Below, in pieces: positions 1 to 7,309 of a stretch of DNA of 60,577 nucleotides (positions are counted from its first letter, which is position 1; each line of letters starts with the position of its first letter). Under the pieces are notes generated by a model, which was not told the origin of the DNA, ran no database searches, and saw nothing but the letters and a program-made list of their open reading frames with translations. Location: assembly GCA_050943735.1 (NCBI GenBank), contig JBMNPT010000012.1, positions 1-60,577 of the forward strand, read 5' to 3'. Made by a program: the position numbers and the translations under genes. The stretch is from JBMNPT01 sp050943735 (GTDB lineage Bacteria > Bacillota > Clostridia > Oscillospirales > RGIG577).

Positions 1-290
1 ATCATAACTTCAAAGAATAAAAATAACGGCTTTCGACTGGCGTTTTTGCCCTCGAAAGCCGTTATTTTTGGCGTTTGAACCGCCTTTTTTGTATCAAATG
101 GTATCAATCTTTGGTTATACACATCAATATAGATGTCTGCTATCTGCAAATGGTGTTGTGCCGTAAATTCACGCAGAAGGGATTCTTGATTTTGCACACT
201 TTGGGAAGGGCCGTCGCTTTCATCCTCTTTGGACAGACGGATATAGAGCGCCACTCGATACTGGGAGGGAGAATCTATTGCCGAGTACAT
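1..290 (-). pseudogene. Serine recombinase, amino-terminal fragment running off the left edge
   Basis: Read from an ATG at 290 on the minus strand, the first 56 codons match the start of a large serine recombinase (resolvase/invertase family). They include YIRLS (residues 16-20), where Ser20 is the expected nucleophile, then KEDE, SVQNQ and IYID (53-56). Family members normally continue with a DDGYSGTNF-type stretch. Here the protein changes to unrelated residues from codon 57 (about base 122), and a strong hairpin follows at 20-68. The frame stays open to the window edge, but the resolvase domain is clearly cut, so I call it a broken remnant of an integrated element. The start overlaps the small ORF upstream, as in many Clostridia element recombinases. 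Confidence 0.72.
20..68. terminator. Bidirectional hairpin terminator
   Basis: A perfect 17-base inverted repeat (20-36 and 52-68) with a 15-base loop has an A-run on one side and a T-run on the other, so it could stop transcription from either strand. A second, weaker GGCG/CGCC hairpin with six T residues follows at 70-90. Both lie inside the open tail of the recombinase fragment, which argues that the tail is not coding. Confidence 0.75.
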
Positions 291-403
291 GGCTTTTCCT
301 CCAACATGCGGCGTAAATACAGACGAAAGGAGTTTTGAATGATTTGCTCAAGAGATTCCTGCCCCACATACAGACAGGTGATGGGAATGGATTTGTTCTT
401 CAT
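275..403 (-). CDS. Small 42-residue protein preceding the recombinase fragment
   Basis: This short frame is not a shadow: it has a strong AAAGGAGG site six bases before ATG 403 and ends at TAG 275-277, overlapping the recombinase start at 290. The product starts MKNKSIPITCLYVG and carries a basic FRLYLRR segment. Small proteins of this form are commonly found directly upstream of large serine recombinases in Clostridia mobile elements. Their role is unknown to me; an accessory or translational-coupling role is a guess. It supports the view that the left end is the relic of an element. Confidence 0.55.
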   Translation of the reverse strand: MKNKSIPITCLYVGQESLEQIIQNSFRLYLRRMLEEKPCTRQ

Positions 404-675
404 GACACGCCTCCTTTTCTCTAAAGATATGCGGAGAGGAGGATGAGTTTGTTTGTCCCTTTTGCAGGGAAGGAAGAATCAGGAAACAGAGGGAGATTTG
501 GTACACGTGGTGCAAAATTCTCAGGAAAAAAAGCCTCCATTGGGCTAAAAACCTATAGTAAAAGCAAGGGCTATATGGTAGAATAAAATCAATGGCATGC
601 AAAAGAGTAGATTTGCACCGTCAGATATAGTATAAAATTCCGGGTTGTTTATGATAGATAAAGGATGAAGGCATT
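404..675. other. Intergenic region between recombinase remnant and SGNH gene
   Basis: The 272 bases hold the leader and ribosome binding site of the small minus-strand ORF, at about 409-416. I see no convincing -35/-10 pair for the rightward SGNH gene and no RNA gene. A TATAAA-like stretch lies near 630 without a well-spaced -35 box. Confidence 0.4.
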
Positions 676-1689
676 GTGAAGGACCAAAAGCGATATGAAA
701 GGGAAAGGCCGCGTCCGCCCGTGGAACGGGTGACCGGTCCAAAAGGATATGAACATCTCTTTATTGAGAATATAGAAAAAGAGCAGGAAGCCAAAAGACA
801 GTACGAAGAGTTTACCCGTCGCATGGAAGAGCAGCGGCTGGCCAATCAGACCAGTCAGAGAATTCCCAGGAGAAAACGGCGCGGCCCCAATTATAAGCGA
901 ATTGCCATTCTTTGCGCACTGTGTGTGGCGCTGGGCGTGGCAGTGGGCGTTTGGCTGGATCATCAGTTCACAGGAAAGAACGAGGAGAAAGATACGCCAA
1001 CATCGGTTAGCAATTCTGCACCTCAAACGCCGCAGACGACAGATCCCTCCACCAGCGGTACCACTACGCCGGAAACAAAGCCGGCCTATCAGCCGGTGGT
1101 GCGTGCTCCCCAGGAAGAGGAACTCAAAGATCCGTCTTTTTTCAGTGATGCGCTGTTTTTGGGAGATTCCATCACCACTGGACTGGAACTCTATGATGTG
1201 TTGGTGGATACTCCGGTGGTAGCCAGCCTGGGAATGGGGCTGCGCAGTGCAAAGGACGAGGTGCCCACCATTCAGCAGGCAAATCCCAAACGGGTGTTTA
1301 TGCTGATGGGGATCAATGACCTGGCCGATTATAGCCGCTCGGTGGATCAAATTGCGGCGGACTATGTGGAATTTTACAAGACCCTGCGGGATGCGTTGCC
1401 CGAAACAACCATTTACGTAGAGGGTCTGTTTCCCATTGCCCAAAAGTATGACAACAGCAAAAATCAGATTACCAATGAAAAAATTGATCAGTTCAATGCG
1501 AAAATCCGGGAGGGAATTGACAACAATCGGGTGTATTATGTAGATCTGTCAGCTTCTCTTAAGGATGAAAACGGACAACTGCACGATGAAGTGACGTTGG
1601 ATGGGATGCATTTGAAAAAGTCCTACTATGGGTATTGGATGAATTTGTTGATGGAGAATGTGAAGAATCTGGAGGCGTATTATCAATGA
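676..1689 (+). CDS. Membrane-anchored SGNH/GDSL hydrolase
   Basis: The 337-residue product has a basic cytoplasmic amino end (1-75), one membrane helix (about 76-94), a Thr/Pro/Ser-rich linker and an extracytoplasmic SGNH hydrolase domain. Family blocks are visible: GDS at 163-165 (nucleophile Ser165), GIND at 212-215 (oxyanion Asn214) and DGMH at 309-312 (Asp309 and His312). Such enzymes are esterases or acetyltransferase partners acting on cell-envelope glycans; the substrate cannot be read from sequence. The start is GTG 676, preceded by an AAGGATGAAGG site. It overlaps the next gene by four bases (ATGA), so the two are translationally coupled. Confidence 0.85.
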   Translation: MKDQKRYERERPRPPVERVTGPKGYEHLFIENIEKEQEAKRQYEEFTRRMEEQRLANQTSQRIPRRKRRGPNYKRIAILCALCVALGVAVGVWLDHQFTGKNEEKDTPTSVSNSAPQTPQTTDPSTSGTTTPETKPAYQPVVRAPQEEELKDPSFFSDALFLGDSITTGLELYDVLVDTPVVASLGMGLRSAKDEVPTIQQANPKRVFMLMGINDLADYSRSVDQIAADYVEFYKTLRDALPETTIYVEGLFPIAQKYDNSKNQITNEKIDQFNAKIREGIDNNRVYYVDLSASLKDENGQLHDEVTLDGMHLKKSYYGYWMNLLMENVKNLEAYYQ

Positions 1690-2150
1690 AAAGGGAATTG
1701 GCATGTCTGTTGGCAGTGTGTGGCCTGACAGCAGCATTGGCAGGTTGTGGGGAAGACAAACAGGAAACGGCTCAGACTCCTCAGGAGATTGCGGAGAGCA
1801 TGATGAGCAAGCGCAGTGAGGAAGCTCCGCCTATGAGTCAGCTCAATGACAAGCAAATTACCAAGCTGTATAATTTGGAAGAAGATCAGCTGACCGCAGC
1901 TGTGGTCTATATTTGTGATGACAATCTGCGCTGTGATGAACTGGCGGTGTTGCAGCCTGCAGAAGGGCAGGAGGATGCGGTGAAAGAGGCTGTGCAAGCC
2001 CGGTTTGATACCAAATTGAACAGCTTCAAGGACTATCTGCCCGACGAATATGCCCTGATGGAAGAGGGCGAAGTGGTTCAGAGCGGTAACCTGATTGTAT
2101 TGGTGGCGGGGATGGATTCTTCGGATATGCTGGATGCTCTGCCTGCGTAA
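1686..2150 (+). CDS. DUF4358 family lipoprotein
   Basis: The 154-residue product begins with a lipoprotein signal ending in LAGC, so it should be a lipid-anchored extracytoplasmic protein. The body fits DUF4358, including a DELAVLQP-like stretch and a later DYLPDEYALM segment. Function is unknown. An upstream in-frame start at 1635 exists, but the ATG at 1686 is chosen because it gives the clean signal peptide and overlaps the SGNH stop. DUF4358 proteins often sit with SGNH hydrolases and MBOAT acyltransferases in Clostridia; no MBOAT gene is seen here. Confidence 0.8.
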   Translation: MKRELACLLAVCGLTAALAGCGEDKQETAQTPQEIAESMMSKRSEEAPPMSQLNDKQITKLYNLEEDQLTAAVVYICDDNLRCDELAVLQPAEGQEDAVKEAVQARFDTKLNSFKDYLPDEYALMEEGEVVQSGNLIVLVAGMDSSDMLDALPA

Positions 2151-2176
2151 CCATTGGAAAAAGGAGGAAAGGGATT

Positions 2177-3184
2177 ATGGCGTTGATTTTGCCCCAGGGG
2201 TATGACCCCAAAATGACGGTGCGGGAAACGGAACAGGCCATTAAATTTATTCGGGATACTTTTCAAAAGGAGTTTGGAAAGGAATTGAATCTGGAGCGAA
2301 TTTCCGCTCCGTTGTTTGTGAGAAAAAGTTCTGGTCTCAATGACGACCTCAATGGAGTGGAGAGACCGGTTTCCTTCGATATTAAAGATCTGCCGGGTGA
2401 ACAAGTGGAAGTGGTTCATTCTCTGGCAAAGTGGAAGCGCATGGCGCTGCACAAATACGGTTTTGATGTGGGCGAGGGCCTGTACACCAACATGAACGCA
2501 GTGCGGCGGGATGAAGAGCTTGACAATCTGCACTCCTGCTATGTGGATCAGTGGGATTGGGAACTGGTAATTCGCAAGGAAGACCGCAATCTGGAGTTTC
2601 TCAAAGACATTGTGCGCCGGATTTTCAAGGTGCTCAAACATATGGAACATGAGGTGTGGTATAAATATCCTCAGGCAGTGAATCACCTGCCCGATGATAT
2701 TTATTTTGTCACCACCCAGGAACTGGAAGATCGCTGGCCCGATAAGACTCCCAAGGAGAGAGAGGATCTCATCACTCGGGAAAAAGGCTGCGTCTTTTTG
2801 ATGCAGATTGGAGACCGGCTGCGCAGCGGCAAACCCCACGACGGACGGGCGCCGGACTACGATGACTGGAGCCTCAATGGGGATATTCTCTTCTGGTTTG
2901 ATGTGCTGGGACGGGCATTGGAAGTGTCCAGCATGGGCATCCGGGTGGATGAGAAGGCGTTGGCCAGTCAGCTGGAAAAGGCGGGCTGTCAGCAGCGGTT
3001 GGAGCTGCCTTTCCACAAAATGTTGATGGAAGGCCAACTGCCCTATACCATTGGCGGCGGCATCGGACAGTCGCGGGTATGTATGTTGCTGTTGGGGCGT
3101 GCCCATGTGGGAGAAGTGCAGGCCTGTGAATGGCCGGATGATATGCGGGCTGTTTGTCAGGAGCACAATATCACTTTGCTGTAA
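2177..3184 (+). CDS. asnA: Aspartate-ammonia ligase (asparagine synthetase A)
   Basis: AsnA makes asparagine from aspartate, ammonia and ATP in the cytoplasm, using a class II aminoacyl-tRNA-synthetase-like fold. The 335-residue length is standard for the family. Family-typical stretches are seen near the start (LILPQGYDPKMTV), in the middle (VERPVSFDIKDLPGE; YTNMNAVRRDEELDN) and at the end (YTIGGGIGQSRVCMLLL). The ATG at 2177 has a strong AAGGAGG site. It lies 18 bases before the LUD gene, with which it probably forms an operon ending at the terminator at 3821. Confidence 0.96.
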   Translation: MALILPQGYDPKMTVRETEQAIKFIRDTFQKEFGKELNLERISAPLFVRKSSGLNDDLNGVERPVSFDIKDLPGEQVEVVHSLAKWKRMALHKYGFDVGEGLYTNMNAVRRDEELDNLHSCYVDQWDWELVIRKEDRNLEFLKDIVRRIFKVLKHMEHEVWYKYPQAVNHLPDDIYFVTTQELEDRWPDKTPKEREDLITREKGCVFLMQIGDRLRSGKPHDGRAPDYDDWSLNGDILFWFDVLGRALEVSSMGIRVDEKALASQLEKAGCQQRLELPFHKMLMEGQLPYTIGGGIGQSRVCMLLLGRAHVGEVQACEWPDDMRAVCQEHNITLL

Positions 3185-3202
3185 AAGAGGAGGCGCCCAC
3201 AA

Positions 3203-3796
3203 ATGGAATGGAAAACACTTCAGGAAAATTTTACAAAAAAAGGCTTTACGGTAAAGATTTTCAAAACCGGAGCTGAGGCAGTGGAGTATTTGAAGCAGGA
3301 AATTCAGGGGACCACAGTGGCCTTTGGAGGCAGTGTGACGCTGCAGCAGCTGGGGGCCTATGAAGCCCTTTCCCAGGGGAATCAGATGGTGTGGCATTGG
3401 AAGTGTATGACTCCCGAAGTGATGCGGTTGGCGCAGAGTGCCAAAGTGTTTCTCACCAGCGCCAATGGTGTGGCGGAGACAGGAGAATTGGTGAACATAG
3501 ACGGCCGGGGCAACCGTGTGGCCATGAGTTTGTTCGGGCCCGAGCGAACCTACTATGTGGTGGGGCAGAATAAAATTGCACCTGATTTGCATGCGGCCAT
3601 TCACCGGGCTCAGAATATAGCGGCGCCTAAAAATGCACAGAGGTTGGGCAAAAAGACTCCCTGTGCAGTGAAAGCTGATCGGTGTTATGACTGCAACAGT
3701 CCCGAGCGCATTTGCAATGGTACGGTGATCATCCAGCGGCCCATGACTGGTATGCACACCGAATTGATTGTCATTGAGGAAGAACTGGGGTATTGA
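3203..3796 (+). CDS. LUD domain protein (LutC/YkgG family)
   Basis: The 197-residue protein is a stand-alone LUD (DUF162) domain, related to LutC and LutB carboxyl regions of the lactate-utilisation complex. Visible family features are VAFGGSVT (about 35-42), the segment around FLTSANGVAETGELVNIDG and the late LIVIEEELGY. Several cysteines cluster in CYDCNSPERIC. Lactate oxidation partners (LutA, LutB) are not nearby, so lactate use cannot be inferred. It follows asnA closely and is the last gene before a strong terminator. Confidence 0.82.
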   Translation: MEWKTLQENFTKKGFTVKIFKTGAEAVEYLKQEIQGTTVAFGGSVTLQQLGAYEALSQGNQMVWHWKCMTPEVMRLAQSAKVFLTSANGVAETGELVNIDGRGNRVAMSLFGPERTYYVVGQNKIAPDLHAAIHRAQNIAAPKNAQRLGKKTPCAVKADRCYDCNSPERICNGTVIIQRPMTGMHTELIVIEEELGY

Positions 3797-3820
3797 TTCC
3801 CCTTTACAACCCAAAAAGAA

Positions 3821-3858
3821 ACGCGGCAGTGAGAGATTTCTCACTGCCGCGTTTTTTC
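3821..3858. terminator. Bidirectional terminator between LUD and tetR genes
   Basis: A perfect GC-rich hairpin (3821-3852, stem ACGCGGCAGTGAGA) is followed by six T residues on the plus strand and has an A-run on its left. It serves the convergent LUD and TetR genes. Confidence 0.92.
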
Positions 3859-3871
3859 ACACGGTAAAATG

Positions 3872-4432
3872 TCAGCCAAGAGCCCCATGCAGAAATTGGC
3901 TGACCAGCATGTGCAGCTGCTGGGGGGAGAGGGCTTGTCCATGATGCAGCTCCATCTGGCCCAACAGGGTGTGGTTGAGCATGCCTGTAAAAGTAAGGGC
4001 TAGTTGGCTGGCCTGACAGGATGTACGGGAATCCTGGGAGAACAGCCGGCAGGCCGATTCATATTGCTGGTGCATGGCAGGCTGAATGGCCCGGTACCCA
4101 TCGCTTCCTCGGGGTGCATAGAGCAGGGATAAAAAGAGAAAATAAAAGGAAGGATTGCCCATGGCCCCCTGGAGATACAGCCGGGCCATTTGAAAGAGAT
4201 CTTCTTCCAGAGAAACAGGATGGTCGGCCAATTCCCGCAGGCCGTCCAGTAGAGGAGTGAAGTCATGCTGTACCAGACTGGTGAGCAGGCCGTATTTGCT
4301 TCCAAAATAGTAGTACAGGGTGGGTTTTGTCACACCCGCAGCCAGAGCGATTTCCTGGACGCCGGTGGCGTCATAGCCTTTGGAGTAGAAGAGTTCCCGG
4401 GCTTGGGAGAGAATTTTATCTCGATTGTCCAT
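3872..4432 (-). CDS. TetR family transcriptional regulator
   Basis: The 186-residue product has an amino-terminal TetR helix-turn-helix (about 4-56), with recognisable GYDATGVQEIALAAGV and KPTLYYYFGSKYGLL. A helical ligand-binding domain follows. The ATG at 4432 is chosen over the ATG at 4438 because AGGAGG lies seven bases before it and only one base before the other. A TTGACA/TACAAT promoter precedes it. It diverges from the lipid-kinase gene, which it may control; the ligand is unknown. Confidence 0.9.
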   Translation of the reverse strand: MDNRDKILSQARELFYSKGYDATGVQEIALAAGVTKPTLYYYFGSKYGLLTSLVQHDFTPLLDGLRELADHPVSLEEDLFQMARLYLQGAMGNPSFYFLFLSLLYAPRGSDGYRAIQPAMHQQYESACRLFSQDSRTSCQASQLALTFTGMLNHTLLGQMELHHGQALSPQQLHMLVSQFLHGALG

Positions 4433-4453
4433 AGCCATTCCTCCTTTGGATTG

Positions 4454-4483
4454 ATTGTAGCAATGAAAGGTCCTGGCTGTCAA
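4454..4483 (-). promoter_or_regulatory. Promoter of the tetR gene
   Basis: On the minus strand TTGACA (4483-4478) and TACAAT (4459-4454) are separated by 18 bases, close to the housekeeping consensus. The -10 box is about 20 bases from the start codon. Confidence 0.75.
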
Positions 4484-4508
4484 GCAGAGCGGGAAAATCC
4501 GGAGGGGG

Positions 4509-4536
4509 TTGTTATTTTGGAAGGGTGTGCTATAAT
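4509..4536 (+). promoter_or_regulatory. Promoter of the lipid kinase gene
   Basis: A perfect TATAAT (4531-4536) with an extended TGC just before it is paired with TTGTTA (4509-4514) at 16 bases. It lies about 25 bases from the tetR -35 box, so one regulator could serve both directions. Confidence 0.7.
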
Positions 4537-4594
4537 GCTGTATACGGAAATGATGGGACGGAGTGCCGTCCGGACAACACAATGGGAGAATGGA

Positions 4595-5476
4595 ATGAAA
4601 AAACTGCTGTTGATCGTAAATCCCCGCGCTGGTAAAGCGCAGGTGAAAAATCATTTGCTGTCTATCATTGACCAGTTCAATGGAGCGGGCTATGAGGTGA
4701 CGGTACATGTCACCCAGGCACAGGGAGATGCTACCCAGGTGGTGATGGAACGGGCTATGCAATATAACTTGTTGGTGTGCAGCGGTGGGGATGGAACGCT
4801 GAGTGAAATCATCCATGGTCTGATGAAACTGCCTTCACCGCCGCCTTTTGGATATATTCCGGCCGGTACCACCAATGATTTCGCTTCCAGCCTGGGGTTG
4901 GCCCGAGATATGGGCGTGGCCGCTCAGGCAATCATTCATGGAGTTCCTTTCGCATTGGATGTGGGAAAGTTTGAGGAGAAGTATTTTACGTACATTGCAG
5001 CATTTGGAGCCTTTACCGATGTGGCTTATGAAACCTCTCAACAAGAGAAAAATGATCTAGGCCATCTGGCCTATGTGTTGGAAGGCATCAAACGGCTGGG
5101 AAGTCTGCATTCTTATCCGTTGGTGATTACCCACGACGGAGAGCGGTTGGAAGGCGATTTTCTCTTTGGAATGGTCACCAATTCCACTTCAGTGGGTGGT
5201 TTCAAGGGACTCAATGGCAAGGATGTATTGCTGGATGATGGGGTGTTTGAGGCAGTGTTCATTCGTGACCCCAAAAACCTTGGAGATTTGCAGGGTATTC
5301 TCACTTCTCTGGTGACTCAGGGAGGCAATTCCGAACATGTGATGTCATTCAAGGCCCGGCAGCTTACCATTCAGTCCGGAGAAGAAGTGCCCTGGACTTT
5401 GGATGGAGAATACGGTGGAACTTATCGGGCTGTTGCCATTCACAATATACAACGAGCGGTAACCGTGTTGCGGTGA
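4595..5476 (+). CDS. Diacylglycerol kinase-type lipid kinase (YegS/BmrU/DagK family)
   Basis: The 293-residue product has a diacylglycerol-kinase catalytic domain with NPRAGK (9-14), the nucleotide-binding SGGDGTLSE (63-71) and PAGTTNDFA (89-97). The second, beta-rich lipid kinase domain carries the usual LDGE near the end. Members phosphorylate diacylglycerol or related lipids at the membrane and recycle lipids from envelope synthesis. A longer in-frame start upstream is rejected because it would run through the promoter and the tetR gene. GGGAGAA precedes ATG 4595. It ends in a shared terminator with the flavoprotein gene. Confidence 0.92.
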   Translation: MKKLLLIVNPRAGKAQVKNHLLSIIDQFNGAGYEVTVHVTQAQGDATQVVMERAMQYNLLVCSGGDGTLSEIIHGLMKLPSPPPFGYIPAGTTNDFASSLGLARDMGVAAQAIIHGVPFALDVGKFEEKYFTYIAAFGAFTDVAYETSQQEKNDLGHLAYVLEGIKRLGSLHSYPLVITHDGERLEGDFLFGMVTNSTSVGGFKGLNGKDVLLDDGVFEAVFIRDPKNLGDLQGILTSLVTQGGNSEHVMSFKARQLTIQSGEEVPWTLDGEYGGTYRAVAIHNIQRAVTVLR

Positions 5477-5478
5477 AC

Positions 5479-5512
5479 AAAAAAGAGTCTCCCATGTGGG
5501 AGACTCTTTTTT
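5479..5512. terminator. Bidirectional terminator
   Basis: A perfect hairpin, AAAAAAGAGTCTCCCA with its complement around a TG loop, has a T-run on each strand. It closes the convergent lipid-kinase and flavin-reductase genes and overlaps the latter's stop codon. Confidence 0.92.
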
Positions 5513-6020
5513 ATTCCCGCACCAGAGCGGATTTGATTTCGGCGATATAAAGGGTGTGGTAATCTTTTTGCGGATACCATTGGCTGCGGGTGTCCTCAAA
5601 GAGAAAGCTGTCTGGAGAGTAGGGCTGGGCGAAGAGGGTTTTGCACACCAATGCGGTGTGGGCTTCGCCGAAGTAGGGGACATTTTCATGATGCAGTACA
5701 GTAAGCCCGCAGTGGGCGATTTTGTCCTCCTGGCGTCCGCTGACCTTACCCATGTAGCCCAGCATATCGTGGGAGTCCTTGCCGAAAAAGGTGAGAGAAA
5801 ACTCACCGGCCGCGTTCACGAATTCCTTGGTGAAGCGTTGCGGCCGGATGCAGCAGAATGCCACCGGTTTTCCCCACATCACGCCCATGCCGCCCCAGGA
5901 AGCGGTCATGGCGTTGATCCGGCCTTCTTTTTCTGCCGCAATTAACATCCACTGCTGGCCGATCATCTCAAAGGGGTTGCCCGAAAGGTCTTCCGGTTTG
6001 ATTTCTTTCCACTGTTCCAT
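5511..6020 (-). CDS. Flavin reductase-like / FMN-binding split barrel protein
   Basis: The 169-residue protein belongs to the flavin reductase domain family (FMN-binding split barrel), with the family stretch NAMTASWGGMGVMWGKPV near residues 36-53 and the FSLTFFG segment. Such proteins reduce flavin or act as FMN-binding oxidoreductases in the cytosol; the partner is unknown. The in-frame GTG at 6029 would lie within the Shine-Dalgarno sequence, so ATG 6020, with AAGGAG eight bases upstream, is the likely start. It has its own TTGCAA-17-TAATCT promoter. Confidence 0.82.
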   Translation of the reverse strand: MEQWKEIKPEDLSGNPFEMIGQQWMLIAAEKEGRINAMTASWGGMGVMWGKPVAFCCIRPQRFTKEFVNAAGEFSLTFFGKDSHDMLGYMGKVSGRQEDKIAHCGLTVLHHENVPYFGEAHTALVCKTLFAQPYSPDSFLFEDTRSQWYPQKDYHTLYIAEIKSALVRE

Positions 6021-6049
6021 GTCGATCACTCCTTGTTTGGTCTATCAAA

Positions 6050-6078
6050 AGATTACCATAAATTACCTATTTTTGCAA
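6050..6078 (-). promoter_or_regulatory. Promoter of the flavin reductase-like gene
   Basis: On the minus strand TTGCAA (6078-6073) and TAATCT (6055-6050) are 17 bases apart in the gap after the DUF3048 gene. Confidence 0.5.
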
Positions 6079-6082
6079 CTCC

Positions 6083-7162
6083 TTATTCCAGTGTGACTTC
6101 CGCGGTAGTGGGCACCACGCTGATATAGGATTTGCCAGGATTCATTTCCAACGGTTTGCCATCGGTGGTGGTGAGCTGCATCACCGCATCCCGATCCGCT
6201 TTGCTCCACTGGATTTCCACCGCTTTGCCATGGGTGAGATAGTATCCGCTGCCGGTACCGGTAAAGGTCACATCAATGCGTCCCTTGTCATCTTTGGCGT
6301 TGCTGTGCTGTGCACGCAGGATCAGCACGTTGGTAAAGGCCAGCTGCTCTCCTGTTTCACCGTCGATGTGCGGGCCGCCATATTCGCTTTTCAGATAGGT
6401 TTGGGTGGCTTCATCATAGTCAAAGGTGGCCTGTACCACAGTGGAGTAAGGCACATAGGCGCTGACAGCGCTGATACCATCGGGGGTGTAGGGCTCCTGT
6501 ACAAACTGGAAGGGGCCGGTGAAACCCTCTTTGATTTCGGTGCGCAGTCCCCGGTAGGCAATACCTGCCACAATGCGTTCACCGCTGGTCATCAGGCTGT
6601 GCTCGTAGCCCATCTGTTTTTTGCGGGTGGCATCCCGGTAAAACATGTCCGGTATGTTCTGGTTGACGCCGTCCATATTGTCGATATTACGGCTTTTGAT
6701 GGCGGAATAGGCATCGGGACTGCCTCCGGCATGAACATACAGAGCGTCGTGATTTTGGGCGAAGTCAATAAAGTAATCCCGGGAAGAACGCACGCTGCCG
6801 ATGACCGGCAGGCTGGCATAGTCGGTGGTCACTGCCATCATACGAGTGATGCCGCCTTCCACAGTGCACTCATAAATGATATCCGCCTTGGAGATACCCA
6901 CTTGCGGCACTGCTCGTTTGATGTTGTTGATCATCACTGCCACTGGCCGCTGGGTGAGCAGTTCTTCTTGAATGGGCAGTCCTGTGAGGGGGTTGACCGG
7001 ACCCGGTTCTGGTTCCGGTTCAGGCTCCGGAGAGGGACTGGGGGTTGTGGTCACAGAGGGGGTGGTACTTACTTCTTCTTCCTTTTGGCCGCAGGCGGAA
7101 AGAGCCGCCAACAGCAGCATGCAGCACAGCAGCGCCGCAATGCACTTCATCCATTTTCTCAA
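6083..7162 (-). CDS. DUF3048 domain lipoprotein (YerB-like)
   Basis: The roughly 359-residue product starts with a lipoprotein signal ending LSAC. A Thr/Pro/Glu linker of EPEPEPEP type follows, then a DUF3048 domain beginning NPLTGLPI and running through VAVMINNIKRAVPQ, SADIIYE-like and RSSRDYFIDFAQNHDA. DUF3048 proteins such as Bacillus YerB are surface lipoproteins of unknown biochemical role. The start is uncertain: TTG 7162 has a GAGGTG six bases upstream, while ATG 7150 lacks a clear site. An extended TGC-TATACT lies upstream near 7240-7250. Confidence 0.86.
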   Translation of the reverse strand: MRKWMKCIAALLCCMLLLAALSACGQKEEEVSTTPSVTTTPSPSPEPEPEPEPGPVNPLTGLPIQEELLTQRPVAVMINNIKRAVPQVGISKADIIYECTVEGGITRMMAVTTDYASLPVIGSVRSSRDYFIDFAQNHDALYVHAGGSPDAYSAIKSRNIDNMDGVNQNIPDMFYRDATRKKQMGYEHSLMTSGERIVAGIAYRGLRTEIKEGFTGPFQFVQEPYTPDGISAVSAYVPYSTVVQATFDYDEATQTYLKSEYGGPHIDGETGEQLAFTNVLILRAQHSNAKDDKGRIDVTFTGTGSGYYLTHGKAVEIQWSKADRDAVMQLTTTDGKPLEMNPGKSYISVVPTTAEVTLE

Positions 7163-7252
7163 TTCATTCACCTCGTTTAGTGCCGTACCCGGCAAAGGCC
7201 GGGCGTCCTTGCTGCGTAGACCCTTGGAAAAGGGTTTCTCTCAGTATAGCAC

Positions 7253-7298
7253 AAATCCCCCAAAAATGCCATGGAGTTTTGGCATCTTTGGGGGATTT
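7253..7298. terminator. Terminator after the NSS transporter gene
   Basis: A long hairpin (arms AAATCCCCCAAA with TTTGGGGGATTT, plus inner ATGCC/GGCAT pairs) lies 12 bases beyond the transporter stop, with flanking A and T residues on either strand. Confidence 0.75.
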
Positions 7299-7309
7299 TA
7301 CACAAGAGA

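Noticed and set aside
1..290. Intact recombinase extending beyond the left edge
   Set aside because: The family sequence breaks off at codon 56 and a bidirectional terminator lies in the continuing frame.
2078..3844. 588-codon open frame antisense to asnA and the LUD gene
   Set aside because: It spans two real genes and a terminator, with no recognisable protein features.
4265..4594. Longer amino end for the lipid kinase
   Set aside because: The extension runs through the divergent promoters and the tetR coding region and lacks family similarity; ATG 4595 gives the normal start.
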